Assembly: GCA_944323135.1 (NCBI GenBank)
Contig: CALURI010000010.1
Coordinates: 25,801-89,800 of the forward strand
Source of the DNA: Candidatus Gastranaerophilales bacterium
Lineage (GTDB): Bacteria > Cyanobacteriota > Vampirovibrionia > Gastranaerophilales > Gastranaerophilaceae
Direction of reading: 5' to 3'
Length of the DNA: 64,000 nucleotides
A program made the translations under genes and the position numbers. The notes beneath the pieces are model-generated. The model searched no databases, was not told the DNA's origin, and was given only the letters and a program-made list of their open reading frames with translations. The stretch's first letter is position 1; the number at the start of each line of letters is the position of its first letter. Below, in pieces: positions 61,287 to 64,000 of the stretch.

Positions 61287-64000
61287 ATGCCAGGAAAAAC
61301 TATAACAGTTGACGGCAACTACGCTGCAGCGCATATTGCGTATGCACTAAGTGAAGTTTCCGCAATTTATCCTATTACTCCTTCATCAACAATGGGAGAA
61401 TGGATTGATGAATGGGCGTCTCAGCACAAAAAAAATATCTGGGGCGAAGAAGTTAGAGTAGCTGAAATGCAATCAGAAGCAGGTGCTGCAGGGGCTGTTC
61501 ACGGTTCATTAGCAGCAGGTTCATTAACTTCTACTTATACTGCTTCTCAAGGTTTACTTTTAATGATACCTGTAATGCATAAAATGGCAGGGGAAATGCT
61601 TCCTCACGTAATCCATGTAGCAGCACGTGCTATTGCAGCACAATCATTGGCAATTTTTGGTGATCATTCAGATGTTATGGGTTGCCGCAACACAGGTTAT
61701 GCAATGTTAGCTGCAAACTCTGTTCAAGAAGAAATGGATTTAGCTCTTGTTGCACATCTTTCTACATACAAAGCTAAAGTTCCTTTCTTGCAATTCTTCG
61801 ACGGTTTCAGAACTTCTCATGAAGTACACAAAATTGAAGAAATTTCTTATGAAGATATTGCAAAACTTGTTGAACCAAAATATATTGAAGAATTCAGAAA
61901 TAGAGCTATGAGACCTGAAGCTCCTATTTGTAAAGTTGGTGCTCAAAATACTGATGTATACTTCCAAGGTCGTGAAACTGTAAACAAATACTATGATGCA
62001 GTTCCTGACATTGTTCAAGAATATATGGATAAAGTTGCATCTGTAACAGGCAGACAATACCACCCATTCGATTATGTAGGTGCTCCTGATGCTACAGACA
62101 TTATTGTTGCAATGGGCTCTGGATGTGAAACTATTGAAGAAACGATTGAATATTTAAATGCTAAACGTGGTACTAAATACGGTTTAGTTAAAGTAAGATT
62201 ATACAGACCATTTGATGTAAAACGTTTCTTAGCTGCCGTACCTGCAAGTGCTAAAAGAGTTACAGTTCTTGACAGAACTAAAGAACCTGGTTCTATCGGT
62301 GAACCTTTATACTTAGATGTTGTAGCAGCAATGGAAGGAAAAGACGTTAGAATTATCGGCGGTCGTTACGGATTGGCTTCTAAAGAATTCACACCTTCAA
62401 TGGTTCTTGCGGTTTACAAACATGCAGAAAATAACGGCTTCCACGGATTTACAGTCGGTATCGAAGATGATGTAACTCATAAATCATTAAAAGTTGAAGA
62501 ACACATTGTTACAGAACCGGAAGGAACAACAAATTGTATGTTCTGGGGACTTGGTTCTGACGGTACTGTTGGTGCTAACAAAAACTCAATTAAAATTATT
62601 GGTCAATACACTAATAAAGATGCTCAAGCATACTTTGCTTATGACTCTAAAAAGTCATTTGGTGTAACTGTTTCTCACTTAAGATTCGGAGACAAACCAA
62701 TTAAATCTACATACCTTATTACAGCACCTGACTTTGTATCTTGTTCAGCTCATGCATACATCGGCAGATATGACTTGTTAAAAGGTATTAAAGAAGGTGG
62801 CACATTCTTACTTAACAGCCCTTGGTCAAAAGATGAAGCATTCTCTCACTTAACAAGAGACATGCAAAAAACTATTATCGATAAGAAAATCAAATTCTAC
62901 AATGTAGATGCAGAAAAACTTATCGAACAACAACCTGGATTGCGCGGTAAAGGTGCTAATACTGTAATGATGGTTGCATACTTTAAAGTTTCAGGAATTA
63001 TTCCATTCGAACAAGCTCTTGAAGGTATGAGAGAAATGACTAAGAAAACCTTCAAGAAAAAAGGCGATGACGTTGTAAATATGAACTTAGCGTTGATTGA
63101 TGCTGCCGTTGACGCAACAGAAGCAGTTACAATCCCATCATCATTAGACGGCGTTTGTGCAGCAGATGATATTAAATTAATTTCAGATGATGCATCAGAT
63201 TTTGCAAAGAAAATCATTGAACCATCAATGAGACAAAAAGGTGATGATATCCCTGTATCAGCTATGTCAATAGACGGAGTTATTCCAACAGGAACAGCTT
63301 GTTTGGAAAAACGCGGAATTGCTCCACGTGTTCCTCATTGGAATTCAGAATTTTGTATTCAATGCGGAATTTGCGCATCAGCTTGTCCTCATGCTGCTAT
63401 CAGAACAAAACTTATTGAAGCTGATGATTTGAAAAATGCACCTGAATCATTCAACACAGTAGATGCTAAACCAAATGATCACGGTGAAAAATTCAAAGTT
63501 CAGGTATACTGCAAAGATTGTACAGGTTGCGGCGTTTGCTTAGATCAATGTCCGATGGCTAAAAATCCTGAAAAAGCAGCTTTAACTTGGTCTTCTATCG
63601 AAAAAGAAGAAGCTGCTTGTGAAATGGAAAACGAAAAATTCTTTGATGAATTACCTGATAACGTAATGGGTAAAAACAACACTAATACTATTAAAGGTGC
63701 AATGCTTAGAAAACCGTTATTCGAATTTTCAGGAGCTTGTGCAGGCTGCGGTGAAACACCATACGTTAAACTAGTTTCACAATTATTCGGTGAAAACGTA
63801 ATCGTTGCAAACGCAACTGGTTGTTCATCAATCTATTCTGGTACATTCCCAACAATTCCTTACACTACAAATAAAGAAGGAAGAGGTCCTGCTTGGGCTA
63901 ACTCTTTATTCGAAGACAACGCAGAATTCGGTTTTGGTATGAGATTAGCAGTTGACCAAAACAGAGCAACTTTAAAATCTTATGTAGAAAAAGTTCTTTC
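61287..64000 (+). CDS. nifJ: Pyruvate:ferredoxin (flavodoxin) oxidoreductase, 3' end beyond window
   Basis: 904 codons of an expected ~1180 are visible, with no stop. Domain I starts GKTITVDGNYAAAHIAYALS with YPITPSSTMGEWIDEW. Domain II contains CoA-binding SRFGxTV-like GSGCETIEETIEYL and LYRPFD. Domain III has DGTVGANKNSIKII. The 2[4Fe-4S] ferredoxin domain is FCIQCGICASACPHAAI and CKDCTGCGVCLDQCP. The TPP domain begins FSGACAGCGETPYVK. It oxidises pyruvate to acetyl-CoA and reduces ferredoxin, an anaerobic fermentation hallmark. It needs Fe-S supply, consistent with nifUS. Codon choice looks biased, as for a highly expressed gene. Confidence 0.97.
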   Translation, partial: MPGKTITVDGNYAAAHIAYALSEVSAIYPITPSSTMGEWIDEWASQHKKNIWGEEVRVAEMQSEAGAAGAVHGSLAAGSLTSTYTASQGLLLMIPVMHKMAGEMLPHVIHVAARAIAAQSLAIFGDHSDVMGCRNTGYAMLAANSVQEEMDLALVAHLSTYKAKVPFLQFFDGFRTSHEVHKIEEISYEDIAKLVEPKYIEEFRNRAMRPEAPICKVGAQNTDVYFQGRETVNKYYDAVPDIVQEYMDKVASVTGRQYHPFDYVGAPDATDIIVAMGSGCETIEETIEYLNAKRGTKYGLVKVRLYRPFDVKRFLAAVPASAKRVTVLDRTKEPGSIGEPLYLDVVAAMEGKDVRIIGGRYGLASKEFTPSMVLAVYKHAENNGFHGFTVGIEDDVTHKSLKVEEHIVTEPEGTTNCMFWGLGSDGTVGANKNSIKIIGQYTNKDAQAYFAYDSKKSFGVTVSHLRFGDKPIKSTYLITAPDFVSCSAHAYIGRYDLLKGIKEGGTFLLNSPWSKDEAFSHLTRDMQKTIIDKKIKFYNVDAEKLIEQQPGLRGKGANTVMMVAYFKVSGIIPFEQALEGMREMTKKTFKKKGDDVVNMNLALIDAAVDATEAVTIPSSLDGVCAADDIKLISDDASDFAKKIIEPSMRQKGDDIPVSAMSIDGVIPTGTACLEKRGIAPRVPHWNSEFCIQCGICASACPHAAIRTKLIEADDLKNAPESFNTVDAKPNDHGEKFKVQVYCKDCTGCGVCLDQCPMAKNPEKAALTWSSIEKEEAACEMENEKFFDELPDNVMGKNNTNTIKGAMLRKPLFEFSGACAGCGETPYVKLVSQLFGENVIVANATGCSSIYSGTFPTIPYTTNKEGRGPAWANSLFEDNAEFGFGMRLAVDQNRATLKSYVEKVL

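Noticed and set aside
61740..63217. Open frames antisense to nifJ
   Set aside because: Fully inside the PFOR reading frame, Ser/Phe/Ile-rich shadows with no start signals.

Overview
The window is AT-rich, gene-dense bacterial chromosome with no phage, insertion sequence, CRISPR array or rRNA operon visible. My best guess for the host is an uncultured gut Vampirovibrionia/Melainabacteria lineage (order Gastranaerophilales). This is inference from several traits together: many solitary genes with the prepilin start FTLAEVLITLGIIGVVAA, a NIF-type NifU/NifS pair, CHASE2-GGDEF and PilT proteins, a fermentative pyruvate:ferredoxin oxidoreductase, tandem APC amino-acid permeases, hypothetical proteins with an N-terminal NFG motif, and very low GC. 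A 16S or marker-gene search would decide it; an AT-rich Firmicute or Elusimicrobium is the main alternative.

Layout. 1-9.2 kb: partial gshB, an MBL hydrolase, ribD, a MEMO-AMMECR1 fusion, dnaX, LD-carboxypeptidase and nifUS. 9.3-15.6 kb: a secreted repeat protein, an orphan oligopeptide ABC ATPase, smpB, an Fmt-like formyltransferase, mgtE and an LCP protein. 15.6-18.1 kb: two tRNA-Arg genes, an XRE regulator and a two-domain glycosyltransferase. 18-26.2 kb: a Na+/H+ antiporter, thyX, rpmE, CHASE2-GGDEF, a TPR protein and proS. 26.2-41.1 kb: three prepilin-like genes interspersed with gatD, tatD, glmS, clpB, recO, pilT and three hypotheticals resembling a calpain, an M48 protease and a zinc phospholipase C. 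41.1-50.2 kb: a candidate structured RNA, a CheD-like protein, trxB, pgi, two APC permeases, glyQ and a fourth prepilin-like gene. 50.2-64 kb: a dNMP-kinase-like protein, a NarL-type regulator, a GH13-like enzyme, recN, a sigma-70 factor, a PHP phosphoesterase, tRNA-Val, an RlmD-like methyltransferase, a RelA/SpoT-like protein and a truncated nifJ.

The most interesting signal is shared by the four prepilin-like genes. Each has a run of 9-10 C or G just downstream of an ATG with a good Shine-Dalgarno sequence, in an otherwise AT-rich genome. In all four that ATG is out of frame with the pilin at the present tract length, and in all four a tract of 8 or 11 (n = 2 mod 3) would join the frames without a stop. 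This looks like a set of contingency (phase-variable) loci controlling type IV pilin-like surface proteins. Two of the four share a duplicated promoter-leader-N-terminus cassette followed by divergent C-terminal domains. Three of the four tracts also lie in the same short flanking motif, in fixed orientation on the + strand whatever the gene direction.

A second theme is leaderless expression. About eleven genes have a TATAAT-like -10 box ending 6-7 nt before the ATG and no Shine-Dalgarno sequence, so the first transcribed base should be the start codon. Genes transcribed with a leader have clear AGGAG sites. Intrinsic terminators are common between convergent genes. Housekeeping functions dominate, and the accessory layer is surface-facing: pilins, secreted proteins, LCP and glycosyltransferase proteins.
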